Assembly (NCBI RefSeq): GCF_014736495.1 | Contig: NZ_MDUX01000011.1 | Coordinates: 1 to 64,000 of the forward strand | From: Candidatus Dactylopiibacterium carminicum | Lineage (GTDB): Bacteria > Pseudomonadota > Gammaproteobacteria > Burkholderiales > Rhodocyclaceae | Length of the DNA stretch: 64,000 nucleotides | Direction of reading: 5' to 3' | In this document: positions 62,352 to 64,000 of the stretch, piece by piece | Layout of the letters: each line of letters opens with the position of its first letter | How positions within the stretch are numbered: the first letter of the stretch is position 1 | Notes under the pieces: model-generated | Seen by the model: the letters and a program-made list of their open reading frames with translations, nothing else | Told to the model about the DNA's origin: nothing | Databases searched by the model: none | Position numbers and translations under genes: made by a program

Positions 62352-64000
62352 TCAATGCGCTTCATCCCAATTGGCGCCGACGCCCACTTCCGCCAGCAGC
62401 GGCACCTTCAGTTCGGCCACGCCGGCCATCAGTTGCGGCAGTTTCTGACGCACGATGTCCAGTTCGGCAGCGGGCACTTCGAGGATGAGTTCGTCATGCA
62501 CCTGCAGCAGCAGCCTGCTCTCTAGCCGTTCGGTGCCGAGCCAGTCGTAGACGCGGCGCATGGCCATCTTCACCAGGTCGGCGGCCGTGCCCTGCATCGG
62601 CGCGTTGATGGCGGCGCGCTCGGCGCCCTGACGGCGGCCGGCATTGCTGCTCTTGATCTCGGGCAGGATCAGACGGCGACCGAAAACAGTCTCGACATAG
62701 CCTTTGTTGCGCGCCAGCGCGCGCGTTTCTTCCATGTAGCGGGCCACACCCGGGTAGCGCGCGAAGTAACGATCGATCCAGCTCTGTGCGGCGCTGCGTT
62801 CGATCTCCAGGGATTTGGCCAGGCCGTGCGCGCTCATGCCGTAGATCAGGCCGAAATTGATGGTCTTGGCATAGCGGCGCTGCTCGCTCGTGACTTCCGC
62901 CGTGGCGATGCCGAAGACCTCGGCGGCGGTGGCACGGTGCACGTCCTCGCCCTGGGCGAAGGCTTGCAGCAGGCGCTCATCACCGGAAAGGTGGGCCATG
63001 ATGCGCAGCTCGATCTGCGAATAGTCGGCGGAGACGATGCTGTAACCGGCGGGCGCGATGAAGGCCTGGCGGATGCGGCGGCCTTCAGGGGTGCGTACGG
63101 GGATGTTCTGCAGGTTGGGGTCCGATGAGGCAAGCCGGCCGGTGATGGCACCGGTCTGCGAGAAGCTGGTGTGCACCCGGCCGGTCTGCGCGTTGACCAT
63201 GCGCGGCAGCTTGTCGGTATAGGTGTTCTTCAGCTTGGCGAAGCCGCGGTATTCGAGCAGCAGGCGCGGCAGCGGGTAGTCGAGCGCCAGTTGGGCGAGC
63301 ACTTCTTCATCGGTACTGGGCGCGCCACCGGGCGTCTTCTTCACCACAGGCAGTTTCTGGCGCTCGAACAGGATCTCACCAAGCTGCTTGGGGCTGTTGA
63401 GGTTGAAGGGCTGGCCGGCGGCTTCATAAGCCTGCTGCTCAAGCTCCAGCAGCTTGCGGCCGAGCTCGTCACTCTGCCGGGCGAGCAGATCGGCATCGAT
63501 GAGCACGCCCTGGCGCTCCATGGCCCACAGCACTTCCTGTACCGGCAGCTCAATGTCGCGATAGACACGGCGGAGGCCGGGCTCGGCGGCGATCAGCGGG
63601 GAGAGCTTGTGGTGCACGCGCAGCGTGACGTCGGCATCCTCGGCGCCGTAGGCTGTCGCGTTTTCCAGCGCCACGTCGGCGAAGCTGATGGCCTTGGCGC
63701 CCTTGCCGCAGATATCGGTGTAGGACAGCGTGGCGAGATCGGTGTGGCGGCTGGCGAGACTATCCAGATCGTGGTTGCGGTCGCTTTCCCAGGCGGCGGA
63801 TTCGAGCAGGGTATCGTCCTGCACGCCGCGCAGACGGATGCCGTGGTTGGCGAGCACGTGCATGTCGTACTTCAGGTTCTGCCCGAGCTTGGGCTTGCCG
63901 GCGTCTTCCAGCCAGGGCCGGAGCCGCGCCAGCACTTCGTCCAGCGGCAGCTGATCGGGCGTGCCCGGTGCGCGGTGCGCCAGCGGCAGGTAGGCGGCCT
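62352..64000 (-). CDS. polA: DNA polymerase I (PolA), partial, C-terminal part
   Basis: The frame runs from the TGA-side end at 62352 to the right edge without a stop (about 549 codons). It shows the end of the 3'-5' exonuclease-like domain (GQNLKYDMHVLANHG) and the full polymerase domain: motif A SADYSQIELRIMAHLSGDER, motif B RRYAKTINFGLIYGMS, and motif C LLQVHDELILEVP. The 5' nuclease domain would lie beyond the edge. Pol I fills gaps and removes primers. It converges with the MFS gene. Confidence 0.96.
   Translation of the reverse strand, partial: AAYLPLAHRAPGTPDQLPLDEVLARLRPWLEDAGKPKLGQNLKYDMHVLANHGIRLRGVQDDTLLESAAWESDRNHDLDSLASRHTDLATLSYTDICGKGAKAISFADVALENATAYGAEDADVTLRVHHKLSPLIAAEPGLRRVYRDIELPVQEVLWAMERQGVLIDADLLARQSDELGRKLLELEQQAYEAAGQPFNLNSPKQLGEILFERQKLPVVKKTPGGAPSTDEEVLAQLALDYPLPRLLLEYRGFAKLKNTYTDKLPRMVNAQTGRVHTSFSQTGAITGRLASSDPNLQNIPVRTPEGRRIRQAFIAPAGYSIVSADYSQIELRIMAHLSGDERLLQAFAQGEDVHRATAAEVFGIATAEVTSEQRRYAKTINFGLIYGMSAHGLAKSLEIERSAAQSWIDRYFARYPGVARYMEETRALARNKGYVETVFGRRLILPEIKSSNAGRRQGAERAAINAPMQGTAADLVKMAMRRVYDWLGTERLESRLLLQVHDELILEVPAAELDIVRQKLPQLMAGVAELKVPLLAEVGVGANWDEAH

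Overview
The window is a GC-rich, densely coded chromosomal segment from a proteobacterium, most likely a betaproteobacterium, though a gammaproteobacterium cannot be excluded. The housekeeping content (aerobic HemF, HemW, RuvB, RdgB, DNA polymerase I, and the DUF1631, DUF2782 and DUF502 families) points there, as does a flagellar locus in the gene order of lateral (Laf / Flag-2) systems. I see no rRNA, tRNA, CRISPR array, phage genes or transposase.

Layout. 1-4863: an M20 amidohydrolase with the start of a solute-binding protein, a divergent LysR regulator, a hotdog thioesterase, a glutathione S-transferase and a lactate/malate dehydrogenase-like enzyme. 4870-8160: a decayed potassium module, with a kup remnant, a kdpE carrying a stop codon, and a short kdpD without kdpFABC. 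8285-12536: an LplT-PlsC fusion, a Bcr/CflA-type efflux protein and an aldo/keto reductase broken by an in-frame TGA. 12613-23683: conserved housekeeping genes, a 97-bp MITE-like element, a LexA-box-controlled UmuD homologue whose catalytic Ser and Lys are both replaced, an internally deleted OB-fold (YgiW-like) gene and a methyltransferase. 23706-58092: the flagellar locus. 58272-64000: two DJ-1/PfpI proteins, a second aldo/keto reductase, an MFS transporter and the 3' part of polA.

The flagellar locus. On the minus strand, from 47754 down to 23706, run fliEFGHIJ, fliD, fliS, a fliT-like gene, fliK, fliL, fliA, motA, motB, flgM, flgN, a stand-alone muramidase, flgBCDEFGHI, a rod-only flgJ, flgK, a YcgR-type PilZ brake gene, flgL and an unrecognised gene. 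Most neighbours overlap or nearly touch. flgA lies inside the array on the opposite strand. On the plus strand, 48685-54881, run fliMNPQR, flhB and flhA. A second FliK-type protein and the flagellin gene follow on the minus strand. The roughly 930-bp gap between fliE and fliM holds a cyclic-di-GMP-I (GEMM-I) riboswitch with a plausible promoter facing fliE, and a sigma-28 promoter facing fliM. With the PilZ gene between flgK and flgL, this suggests that c-di-GMP controls both expression and rotation of this flagellum.

The most striking feature is decay. kup, the YgiW-like gene, fliI, flhA and flgG have internal deletions. flhB, fliI and kup are frameshifted. kdpE, an aldo/keto reductase, flgL (one stop), its downstream neighbour (two stops) and a gene upstream of flagellin carry in-frame stops. 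All six stops fit a single C-to-T or G-to-A change in a Gln or Trp codon. As read, the export ATPase FliI, FlhB and probably FlhA cannot be functional, so this flagellum is probably not built, unless the lesions are assembly artefacts.
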